DNA from: Hippophae tibetana
Taxonomy: Eukaryota > Streptophyta > Magnoliopsida > Rosales > Elaeagnaceae
DNA: 64,000 nt
Reading direction: 5' to 3'
Assembly (NCBI GenBank): GCA_037013495.1
Contig: CM072810.1
Span: 70,912,449 to 70,976,448, forward strand
Under the pieces are notes generated by a model, which searched no databases, was not told the DNA's origin, and saw only the letters and a program-made list of their open reading frames with translations. The stretch's first letter is position 1; the number at the start of each line of letters is the position of its first letter. The translations under genes were made by a program, and so were the position numbers. Below are positions 27,540-39,990 of this stretch, in pieces.

Positions 27540-30500
27540 CTTCACAAGGGTTAGATTTGGAATATCAAATGGAAGGATTAATGTTGGAAGCAATTATTTT
27601 TGTTTTATTTAATTATGGGCCTCTTATGTGTTTGCGATTTTGTTTCTACTGAATTGTGGAATTTAATTTGTCTTATTTATAATAAGTATTTTTATGCTTT
27701 AATTATTTACGGATTGATTAAGCACATTTCACTACTAAATATCTCTACTAAGGTTGCATTAGATCTAGGGTTTTGTTGCTTATATAAGAAAACAACAACC
27801 TTTTGACGAAGGAAGAACTAGTATAATTAATGAAAATCTTTTTTTACCAAGATTTGTACATTTCTTCCAAGGGTTCTTGATGGAATGCCTAGATTCGACA
27901 CATCAAAGGGAGTGATCATTATTTTTTGGCGTCAAAAGGTTGGGGTTTTAGGGACTTATTGATGTTGTTGTCGTGTGTGGATTTAATTTGGTAGTTCATT
28001 TTTAAATCTCCGTCTCTTAGTCTTGATCTTTATTTCTACGCTCAATAGATCTTTGTTCTTCGTAAAACAAATTGTAGGAAAAGGAAGATGGTTTCTACTC
28101 TTTACAGTATTAAAACAAGAAAATTTGCTAAATTAGAGTTCCAATTTTACACGGCTATTACTTTTGACTCGGGTGTCGAAACTTTTAATATAAAAAATCA
28201 AATCGAAGCTTGTAAAGATTCCTATAATCAGATCAGGAAATCCTAAGAATATTATTTTTTGAAACCAAATTACACCGTTTACATCACATACCGAGAGTTT
28301 AAAATTTTCGTCGCACCTATTCTATTTTTTTTTTCCTTACGGTTTTTTCAATACCACCGTAAGAGCGATTCAGTTACTAACAAAGAGTGTGTTTAAAAAC
28401 AAATATAAAGTTCTCAATATCCAACAAATATTCTATAGATCATACAAAGAATCTCATGATACTTCACAAGGGTTAGATTTGGAATATCAAATGGAAGGAT
28501 TAATGTTGGAAGCAATTATTTTTGTTTTATTTAATTATGGGCCTCTAATGTTTTGCGATTTTGTTTCTACTGAATTGTGGAATTTAATTTGTCTTATTTA
28601 TAATAAGTATTTTTATGCTTTAATTATTTACGGATTGATTAAGCACATTTCACTACTAAATATCTCTACTAAGGTTGCATTAGATCTAGGGTTTTGTTGC
28701 TTATATAAGAAAACAACAACCTTTTGACGGAGGAAGAACTAGTATAATTAATGAAAATGTTTTTTAGCAAGATTTGTACATTTCTTCCAAGGGTTCTTGA
28801 TGGAATGCCTGGATTCGACAAATCAAAGGGAGTGATGATTATTTTTTTGCGTCAAAAGGTTGGGGTTTTAGGGACTTCTCGATGTTGTTTTCGTGTGTGG
28901 AATTAATTTGGTAGTTCTTCTTTAAATCTCTGTCTCTTAGTCTTGATCTTTATTTCTACGCTCAATAGATCTTTGTTCTTCGTAAATAAAATTGTAGGAA
29001 AAGGAAGATGGTTTCTACTTCTTACAGTATTAAAAAAACAACATTTGATAAATCAGAGTTCCTATTTTACACGGCCATAACTTTTGACTCGGGTGTCGAA
29101 ACTTTTAATATAATAAATCAATTCAAAGCTCGTAAAGATTCCTATAATCAGAGCATGGATCAGTAAGAAAATTATTTTTTGAAACCAAATTACACCGTTT
29201 ACATCACATACCGAGAGTTTAAAATTTTCGTCGCACCTATTCCGTTTTTTTTTTCTTACGGTTTTTTCAATGCCACCGTAAGAGCGATTCAGTTACTAAC
29301 CAAGAGTGTGTTTAAAAAAAAACCAAAATGTCTCAATATCCAACAAATATTCTATAGATCATTCAAAGATTCTCATGATCCTTCACAAGGGTTATTTTTG
29401 GAATATCAAATGGAAGGATTAATGTTGGAAGCAATTATTTTTGTTTTATTTAATTATGGGCCTCTTATGTTTTACGATTTTGTTTCTACTGAATTGTGGA
29501 ATTTAATTTGTCTTATTTATAATAAGTATTTTTATGCTTTAATTATTTACGGATTGATTAAGCATATTTCACTACTAAATATCCCTACTAAGGTTGCATT
29601 ACATCTTGGGTTTTGTTGCTTATATAAGAAAACAACAACCTTTTGAAGGAGGAAGAACTAGTATAATTAATGAAAATGTTTTTTACCAAGCTTTGTATAT
29701 TTCTTCCAAGGGTTCTCGATGGAATGCCTGGATTCGACACATCAAAGGGAGTGATCATTATTTTTTGGCGTCAAAAGGTTGGGGTTTTAGGGACTTATTG
29801 ATGTTGTTTTCGTGTGTGGATTTAATTTGGTAGTTCATTTTTAAATCTCCGTCTCTGTGTCTTGATCTTTATTTCTAAGCTCAATAAATCTTTTTTCTTC
29901 GTAAAACAAATTTTAGGAAAAGGAAGATGGTTTCTACTCTTTACAGTATTAAAACAAGAACATTTGATAAATTAGAGTTCCAATTTTACACGGCTATTAC
30001 TTTTGACTGGGGTGTCGAAACTTTTCATATTAAAAATAAAATCGAAGCTTGTAAAGATTCCTATAATTAGATCATGAAATCCTAAGAATATTATTTTTTG
30101 AAACCAAATTACACCGTTTACATCACATACCGAGAGTTTAAAATTTTCGTCGCACCTATTCTATTTTTTTTTGCTTACGGTTTTTTCAATACCACCATAA
30201 GAGCGATTCAGTTACTAACAAAGGGTGTGTTTAAAAACAAATATAAAGGTCTCAATATCCAACAAATATTCTATAGATCATACAAAGAATCTCATGATAC
30301 TTCACAAGGGTTAGATTTGGAATATCAAATGGAAGGATTAATGTTGGAAGCAATTATTTTTGTTTTATTTAATTATGGGCCTCTTATGTTTTGCGATTTT
30401 GTTTCTACTGAATTGTGGAATTTAATTTGTCTTATTTATAATAAGTATTTTTATGTTTTAATTATTTACGGATTGATTAAGCACATTTCACAACTAAATA

Positions 30501-31220
30501 TCTCTACTAAGGTTGCATTAGATCTAGGGTTTTGTTGCTTATATAAGAAAACAACAACCTTTTGAAGGACGAAGAACTAGTATAATTATTGAAAATGTTT
30601 TTTACCAAGATTTTTACATTTCTTCCAAGGGTTCTTGATGCAATGCCTAGATTCGTGCCATCAAAGGGAGTGATCATTATTTTTTGGCGTCAAAAGGTTG
30701 GGGGTTTAGGGACTTCTTGATGTTGTTTACGTGTGTGGATTTAATTTCATAGTTATTTTTTAAATCTCCGTCTCTTAGTCTTGATCTTTATTTCTAAGCT
30801 CAATAGATATTTGTTCTTCATAAAAAAAAATTGTAGGAAAAGGAAGATGGTTTCTACTTCTTACAGTATTAAAAAAACAACATTTGATAAATCAGAGTTC
30901 CTATTTTACACGGCCATAACTTTTGACTCGGGTGTCGAAAATTTTAATATAATAAATCAATTCAAACCTCGTAAAGATTCCTATAATCAGAGCATGGATC
31001 CCTAAGAATATTATTTTTTGAAACCAAATTACACCGTTTACATCACATACCGAGAGTTTAAAATTTTCGTCGCACCTATTCCGTTTTTTTTTGCTTCCTT
31101 TTTTTTCATTGCACCGTAAGAGCGATTGAGTTACTAACCAAGAGTTTGTTTAAAAAAAATTCTAGATGTCTCAATATCCGACAAATATTCTATAGATCAT
31201 ACAAAGATTCTCATGATCCT
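27540..31220 (+). repeat. Higher-order repeat, ~3,680-bp 4-mer, copy 1
   Basis: Anchors 28088/31767, 29008/32689, 29927/33608 and 30847/34527 are 3,679-3,681 bp apart. Shared private variants include aaatttgctaa (28124/31803) and gattatttttttgcg (near 28,838/32,517). Several differences are present, for example acttctcgatg/acttcttgatg and actggggtg/acttgggtg, so this duplication looks older than the 5,521-bp one. Confidence 0.8.
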
Positions 31221-34200
31221 TCACAAGGGTTAGATTTGGAATATCAAATGGAAGGATTAATGTTGGAAGCAATTATTTTTGTTTTATTTAATTATGGGCC
31301 TCTTATGTGTTTGCGATTTTGTTTCTACTGAATTGTGGAATTTAATTTGTCTTATTTATAATAAGTATTTTTATGCTTTAATTATTTACGGATTGATTAA
31401 GCACATTTCACTACTAAATATCTCTACTAAGGTTGCATTAGATCTAGGGTTTTGTTGCTTATATAAGAAAACAACAACCTTTTGACGAAGGAAGAACTAG
31501 TATAATTAATGAAAATCTTTTTTTACCAAGATTTGTACATTTCTTCCAAGGGTTCTTGATGGAATGCCTAGATTCGACACATCAAAGGGAGTGATCATTA
31601 TTTTTTGGCGTCAAAAGGTTGGGGTTTTAGGGACTTATTGATGTTGTTGTCGTGTGTGGATTTAATTTGGTAGTTCATTTTTAAATCTCCGTCTCTTAGT
31701 CTTGATCTTTATTTCTACGCTCAATAGATCTTTGTTCTTCGTAAAACAAATTGTAGGAAAAGGAAGATGGTTTCTACTCTTTACAGTATTAAAACAAGAA
31801 AATTTGCTAAATTAGAGTTCCAATTTTACACGGCTATTACTTTTGACTCGGGTGTCGAAACTTTTAATATAAAAAATCAAATCGAAGCTTGTAAAGATTC
31901 CTATAATCAGATCAGGAAATCCTAAGAATATTATTTTTTGAAACCAAATTACACCGTTTACATCACATACCGAGAGTTTAAAATTTTCGTCGCACCTATT
32001 CTATTTTTTTTTTCCTTACGGTTTTTTCAATACCACCGTAAGAGCGATTCAGTTACTAACAAAGAGTGTGTTTAAAAACAAATATAAAGTTCTCAATATC
32101 CAACAAATATTCTATAGATCATACAAAGAATCTCATGATACTTCACAAGGGTTAGATTTGGAATATCAAATGGAAGGATTAATGTTGGAAGCAATTATTT
32201 TTGTTTTATTTAATTATGGGCCTCTTATGTTTTGCGATTTTTTTTTTCTACTGAATTGTGGAATTTAATTTGTCTTATTTATAATAAGTATTTTTATGCT
32301 TTAATTATTTACGGATTGATTAAGCACATTTCACTACTAAATATCTCTACTAAGGTTGCATTAGATCTAGGGTTTTGTTGCTTATATAAGAAAACAACAA
32401 CCTTTTGACGGAGGAAGAACTAGTATAATTAATGAAAATGTTTTTTAGCAAGATTTGTACATTTCTTCCAAGGGTTCTTGATGGAATGCCTGGATTCGAC
32501 AAATCAAAGGGAGTGATGATTATTTTTTTGCGTCAAAAGGTTGGGGTTTTAGGGACTTCTTGATGTTGTTTTCGTGTGTGGAATTAATTTGGTAGTTCTT
32601 CTTTAAATCTCTGTCTCTTAGTCTTGATCTTTATTTCTACGCTCAATAGATCTTTGTTCTTCGTAAATAAAATTGTAGGAAAAGGAAGATGGTTTCTACT
32701 TCTTACAGTATTAAAAAAACAACATTTGATAAATCAGAGTTCCTATTTTACACGGCCATAACTTTTGACTCGGGTGTCGAAACTTTTAATATAATAAATC
32801 AATTCAAAGCTCGTAAAGATTCCTATAATCAGAGCATGGATCAGTAAGAAAATTATTTTTTGAAACCAAATTACACCGTTTACATCACATACCGAGAGTT
32901 TAAAATTTTCGTCGCACCTATTCCGTTTTTTTTTTCTTACGGTTTTTTCAATGCCACCGTAAGAGCGATTCAGTTACTAACCAAGAGTGTGTTTAAAAAA
33001 AAACCAAAATGTCTCAATATCCAACAAATATTCTATAGATCATTCAAAGATTCTCATGATCCTTCACAAGGGTTATTTTTGGAATATCAAATGGAAGGAT
33101 TAATGTTGGAAGCAATTATTTTTGTTTTATTTAATTATGGGCCTCTTATGTTTTACGATTTTGTTTCTACTGAATTGTGGAATTTAATTTGTCTTATTTA
33201 TAATAAGTATTTTTATGCTTTAATTATTTACGGATTGATTAAGCATATTTCACTACTAAATATCCCTACTAAGGTTGCATTACATCTTGCGTTTTGTTGC
33301 TTATATAAGAAAACAACAACCTTTTGAAGGAGGAAGAACTAGTATAATTAATGAAAATGTTTTTTACCAAGCTTTGTATATTTCTTCCAAGGGTTCTCGA
33401 TGGAATGCCTGGATTCGACACATCAAAGGGAGTGATCATTATTTTTTGGCGTCAAAAGGTTGGGGTTTTAGGGACTTATTGATGTTGTTTTCGTGTGTGG
33501 ATTTAATTTGGTAGTTCATTTTTAAATCTCCGTCTCTGTGTCTTGATCTTTATTTCTAAGCTCAATAAATCTTTTTTCTTCGTAAAACAAATTTTAGGAA
33601 AAGGAAGATGGTTTCTACTCTTTACAGTATTAAAACAAGAACATTTGATAAATTAGAGTTCCAATTTTACACGGCTATTACTTTTGACTTGGGTGTCGAA
33701 ACTTTTAATATTAAAAATAAAATCGAAGCTTGTAAAGATTCCTATAATTAGATCATGAAATCCTAAGAATATTATTTTTTGAAACCAAATTACACCGTTT
33801 ACATCACATACCGAGAGTTTAAAATTTTCGTCGCACCTATTCTATTTTTTTTTGCTTACGGTTTTTTCAATACCACCATAAGAGCGATTCAGTTACTAAC
33901 AAAGGGTGTGTTTAAAAACAAATATAAAGGTCTCAATATCCAACAAATATTCTATAGATCATACAAAGAATCTCATGATACTTCACAAGGGTTAGATTTG
34001 GAATATCAAATGGAAGGATTAATGTTGGAAGCAATTATTTTTGTTTTATTTAATTATGGGCCTCTTATGTTTTGCGATTTTGTTTCTACTGAATTGTGGA
34101 ATTTAATTTGTCTTATTTATAATAAGTATTTTTATGTTTTAATTATTTACGGATTGATTAAGCACATTTCACAACTAAATATCTCTACTAAGGTTGCATT

Positions 34201-34985
34201 AGATCTAGGGTTTTGTTGCTTATATAAGAAAACAACAACCTTTTGAAGGACGAAGAACTAGTATAATTATTGAAAATGTTTTTTACCAAGATTTTTACAT
34301 TTCTTCCAAGGGTTCTTGATGCAATGCCTAGATTCGTGCCATCAAAGGGAGTGATCATTATTTTTTGGCGTCAAAAGGTTGGGGGTTTAGGGACTTCTTG
34401 ATGTTGTTTACGTGTGTGGATTTAATTTCATAGTTATTTTTTAAATCTCCGTCTCTTAGTCTTGATCTTTATTTCTAAGCTCAATAGATATTTGTTCTTC
34501 ATAAAAAAAATTGTAGGAAAAGGAAGATGGTTTCTACTTCTTACAGTATTAAAAAAACAACATTTGATAAATCAGAGTTCCTATTTTACACGGCCATAAC
34601 TTTTGACTCGGGTGTCGAAAATTTTAATATAATAAATCAATTCAAACCTCGTAAAGATTCCTATAATCAGAGCATGGATCCCTAAGAATATTATTTTTTG
34701 AAACCAAATTACACCGTTTACATCACATACCGAGAGTTTAAAATTTTCGTCGCACCTATTCCGTTTTTTTTTGCTTCCTTTTTTTTCATTGCACCGTAAG
34801 AGCGATTGAGTTACTAACCAAGAGTTTGTTTAAAAAAAATTCTAGATGTCTCAATATCCGACAAATATTCTATAGATCATACAAAGATTCTCATGATCCT
34901 TCACAAGGGTTAGATTTGGAATATCAAATGGAAGGATTAATGTTGGAAGCAATTATTTTTGTTTTATTTAATTATGGGCCTCTTA
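31221..34985 (+). repeat. Higher-order repeat, ~3,680-bp 4-mer, copy 2
   Basis: Second copy of the 4-mer. The bridging monomer changes from one parent type to the other between its gatcc and gcgattttg sites (about 31,220-31,305). Identity is lost again near 34,985, where atgttttgccatt replaces atgtgtttgcgatt. Confidence 0.8.
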
Positions 34986-35721
34986 TGTTTTGCCATTTTG
35001 TTTCTACTGAATTGTGGAATTTAATTTGTCTTATTTATAATAAGTATTTTTATGCTTTAATTATTTACGGATTGATTAAGCACATTTCACTACTAAATAT
35101 CTCTACTAAGGTTGCATTAGATCTAGGGTTTTGTTGCTTATATAAGAAAACAACAACCTTTTGACGGAGGAAGAACTAGTATAATTAATGAAAATGTTTT
35201 TTACCAAGATTTGTACATTTCTTCCAAGGGTTCTTGATGGAATGCCTGGATTCGACACATCAAAGGGAGTGATCATTATTTTTTGGCGTCAAAAGGTTGG
35301 GGTTTTAGGGACTTATTGATGTTGTTGTCGTGTGTGGATTTAATTTGGTAGTTCATTTTTAAATCTCCGTCTCTGAGTCCTAATCTTTATTTCTAAGCTC
35401 AATAGATCTTTGTTCTTCGTAAAACAAATTGTAGGAAAAGGAAGATGGTTTCTACTCTTTACAGTATTAAAACAAGAACATTTGATAAATTAGAGTTCCA
35501 ATTTTACACGGCCATAACTTTTGACTCGGGTGTCGAAAATTTTAATATAATAAATCAATTCAAAGCTTGTAAAGATTCCTATAATCAGAGCATGGATCCC
35601 TAAGAATACTATTTTTTGAAACCAAATTACACCGTTTACATCACATACCGAGAGTTTAAAATTTTCGTTGCACCTATTCCATTTTTTTTTGCTTCCGGTT
35701 TTTTCAATGCACCGTAAGAGC

Positions 35722-38700
35722 GATTGATTTACTAACCAAGAGTTTGTTTAAAAAAAATTCTAAAGGTCTCAATATCCAACAAATATTCTATAGATCATAC
35801 AAAGATTCTCATGATCCTTCACAAGGGTTAGTTTTGGAATATCAAATGGATGGATTAATGTTGGAAGCAATTATTTTTGTTTTATTTAATTATGGGCCTC
35901 TTATGTGTTTGCGATTTTGTTTCTACTCAATTGTGGAATTTAATTAGTCTTATTTATAATAAGTATTTTTATGCTTTAATTATTTACGGATTGATTAAGC
36001 ACATTTCACAACTAAATATCCCTACTAAGGTTGCATTAGATCTAGGGTTTTGTTGTTTATATAAGAAAACAACAACCTTTTGACGGAGGAAGAACTAGTA
36101 TAATTAATGAAAATCTTTTTTACCAAGATTTGTACATTTCTTCCTAGGGTTCTTGATGGAATGCCTAGACTCGACACATCAAAGGGAGTGATCGTTATTT
36201 TTTGGCGTCAAAAGGTTGGGGTTTTAGGGACTTATTGATGTTGTTGTCGTGTGTGGATTTAATTTCGTTGTTATTTTTTAAATCTCCGTCTCTGAGTCCT
36301 AATCTTTATTTCTAAGCTCAATAAATCTTTTTTCTTCGTAAAAAAAATTGTAGGAAAAGGAAGATGGTTTCTACTCTTTACAGTATTAAAACAAGAACAT
36401 TTGATAAATCAGAGTTCCTATTTTACACGGCCATAACTTTTGACTCGGGTGTCGAAACTTTTAATATGATAAATCAAATCGAAGCTCGTAAATAACCCTA
36501 TAATCAGATCATGAAATCCTAAGAATATTATTTTTTGAAACCAAATTACACCGTTTACATCACATACCGAGAGTTTAAAATTTTCGTCGCACCTATTCCG
36601 TTTTTTTTGCTTCCGGTTTTTTCAATGCACCGTAAGTGCGATTGAGTTACTAACCAAGAGTTTGTTTAAAAAAAAATCTAGATGTCTCAATATCCAACAA
36701 ATATTCTACAGATCATACAAAAAATCTCATGATCCTTCACAAGGGTTAGATTTGGAATATCAAATGGAAGGATTAATGTTGGAAGCAATTATTTTTGTTT
36801 TATTTAATTATGGGCCTCTTATGTGTTTGCGATTTTGTTTCTACTGAATTCTGGAATTTAATTAGTCTTATTTATAATAAGTATTTTTATGCTTTAATTA
36901 TTTACGGATTGATTAAGCACATTTCACTACTAAATATCCCTACAAAGGTTGCATTAGATCTAGGGTTTTGTTGCTTATAAAAGAAAACAACAACCTTTTG
37001 ACGGAGGAAGAACTAGTATAATTAATGAAAATGTTTTTTACCAAGATTTGTACATTTCTTCCAAGGGTTCTTGATGGAATGCCTAGATTCGACACATCAA
37101 AGGGAGTGATCATTATTTTTTGGCGTCAAAAGGTTGGGGTTTTAGGGACTTATTGATGTTGTTGTCGTGTGTGGATTTAATTTCGTAGTTATTTTTTAAA
37201 TCTCCGTCTCTTAGTCTTGATCTTTATTTCTAAGCTCAATAGATCGTTGTTCTTCGTAAAAAAAATTGTAGGAAAAGGAAGATGGTTTCTACTCTTACAG
37301 TATTAAAACAAGAACATTTGATAAATCAGAGTTCCTATTTTACACGGCCATAACTTTTGACTCGGGTGTCGAAACTTTTAATATAATAAATCAAATCGAA
37401 GCTCGTAAAGATTCCTATAATCAGATCATGAAATCCTAAGAATATTATTTTTTGAAACCAAATTACACCGTTTACATCACATACCGAGAGTTTAAAATTT
37501 TCATCGCACCTATTCCGTTTTTTTTTGTTTCCGGTTTTTTCAATGCACCGTAAGAGCGATTGATTTACTAACCAAGAGTTTGTTTAAAAAAAATTCTAAA
37601 GGTCTCAATATCCAACAAATATTCTATAGATCATACAAAGATTCTCATGATCCTTCACAAGGGTTAGTTTTGGAATATCAAATGGATGGATTAATGTTGG
37701 AAGCAATTATTTTTGTTTTATTTAATTATGGGCCTCTTATGTGTTTGCGATTTTGTTTCTACTCAATTGTGGAATTTAATTAGTCTTATTTATAATAAGT
37801 ATTTTTATGCTTTAATTATTTACGGATTGATTAAGCACATTTCACAACTAAATATCCCTACTAAGGTTGCATTAGATCTAGGGTTTTGTTGTTTATATAA
37901 GAAAACAACAACCTTTTGACGGAGGAAGAACTAGTATAATTAATGAAAATCTTTTTTACCAAGATTTGTACATTTCTTCCTAGGGTTCTTGATGGAATGC
38001 CTGGACTCGACACATCAAAGGGAGTGATCATTATTTTTTGGCGTCAAAAGGTTGGGGTTTTAGGGACTTATTGATGTTGTTGTCGTGTGTGGATTTAATT
38101 TCGTTGTTATTTTTTAAATCTCCGTCTCTGAGTCCTAATCTTTATTTCTAAGCTCAATAAATCTTTTTTCTTCGTAAAAAAAATTGTAGGAAAAGGAAGA
38201 TGGTTTCTACTCTTTACAGTATTAAAACAAGAACATTTGATAAATCAGAGTTCCTATTTTACACGGCCATAACTTTTGACTCGGGTGTCGAAACTTTTAA
38301 TATGATAAATCAAATCGAAGCTCGTAAATAACCCTATAATCAGATCATGAAATCCTAAGAATATTATTTTTTGAAACCAAATTACACCGTTTACATCACA
38401 TACCGAGAGTTTAAAATTTTCGTCGCACCTATTCCTTTTTTTTTGCTTCCGGTTTTTTCAATGCACCGTAAGTGCGATTGAGTTACTAACCAAGAGTTTG
38501 TTTAAAAAAAAATCTAGATGTCTCAATATCCAACAAATATTCTACAGATCATACAAAAAATCTCATGATCCTTCACAAGGGTTAGATTTGGAATATCAAA
38601 TGGAAGGATTAATGTTGGAAGCAATTATTTTTGTTTTATTTAATTATGGGCCTCTTATGTGTTTGCGATTTTGTTTCTACTGAATTCTGGAATTTAATTA

Positions 38701-39990
38701 GTCTTATTTATAATAAGTATTTTTATGCTTTAATTATTTACGGATTGATTAAGCACATTTCACTACTAAATATCCCTACAAAGGTTGCATTAGATCTAGG
38801 GTTTTGTTGCTTATAAAAGAAAACAACAACCTTTTGACGGAGGAAGAACTAGTATAATTAATGAAAATGTTTTTTACCAAGATTTGTACATTTCTTCCAA
38901 GGGTTCTTGATGGAATGCCTAGATTCGACACATCAAAGGGAGTGATCATTATTTTTTGGCGTCAAAAGGTTGGGGTTTTAGGGACTTATTGATGTTGTTG
39001 TCGTGTGTGGATTTAATTTCGTAGTTATTTTTTAAATCTCCGTCTCTTAGTCTTGATCTTTATTTCTAAGCTCAATAGATCGTTGTTCTTCGTAAAAAAA
39101 ATTGTAGGAAAAGGAAGATGGTTTCTACTCTTACAGTATTAAAACAAGAACATTTGATAAATCAGAGTTCCTATTTTACACGGCCATAACTTTTGACTCG
39201 GGTGTCGAAACTTTTAATATAATAAATCAAATCGAAGCTCGTAAAGATTCCTATAATCAGATCATGAAATCCTAAGAATATTATTTTTTGAAACCAAATT
39301 ACACCGTTTACATCACATACCGAGAGTTTAAAATTTTCATCGCACCTATTCCGTTTTTTTTTGTTTCCGGTTTTTTCAATGCACCGTAAGAGCGATTGAT
39401 TTACTAACCAAGAGTTTGTTTAAAAAAAATTCTAAAGGTCTCAATATCCAACAAATATTCTATAGATCATACAAAGATTCTCATGATCCTTCACAAGGGT
39501 TAGTTTTGGAATATCAAATGGATGGATTAATGTTGGAAGCAATTATTTTTGTTTTATTTAATTATGGGCCTCTTATGTGTTTGCGATTTTGTTTCTACTC
39601 AATTGTGGAATTTAATTAGTCTTATTTATAATAAGTATTTTTATGCTTTAATTATTTACGGATTGATTAAGCACATTTCACAACTAAATATCCCTACTAA
39701 GGTTGCATTAGATCTAGGGTTTTGTTGTTTATATAAGAAAACAACAACCTTTTGACGGAGGAAGAACTAGTATAATTAATGAAAATCTTTTTTACCAAGA
39801 TTTGTACATTTCTTCCTAGGGTTCTTGATGGAATGCCTGGACTCGACACATCAAAGGGAGTGATCGTTATTTTTTGGCGTCAAAAGGTTGGGGTTTTAGG
39901 GACTTATTGATGTTGTTGTCGTGTGTGGATTTAATTTCGTTGTTATTTTTTAAATCTCCGTCTCTGAGTCCTAATCTTTATTTCTAAGCT
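35722..39990 (+). repeat. Dimeric higher-order repeat, 1,836-bp period, about 2.3 copies
   Basis: Anchors 36364/38200 and 37282/39118 are 1,836 bp apart, and the 1,836-bp self-similarity holds from about 35,722 to 39,990. One dimer member lacks a T in the anchor region (tctactcttacag). The other has tttatatgat (aatatgataaat) and the cttataaaag variant. Small differences such as cctagactcg/cctggactcg separate the copies. Confidence 0.8.
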
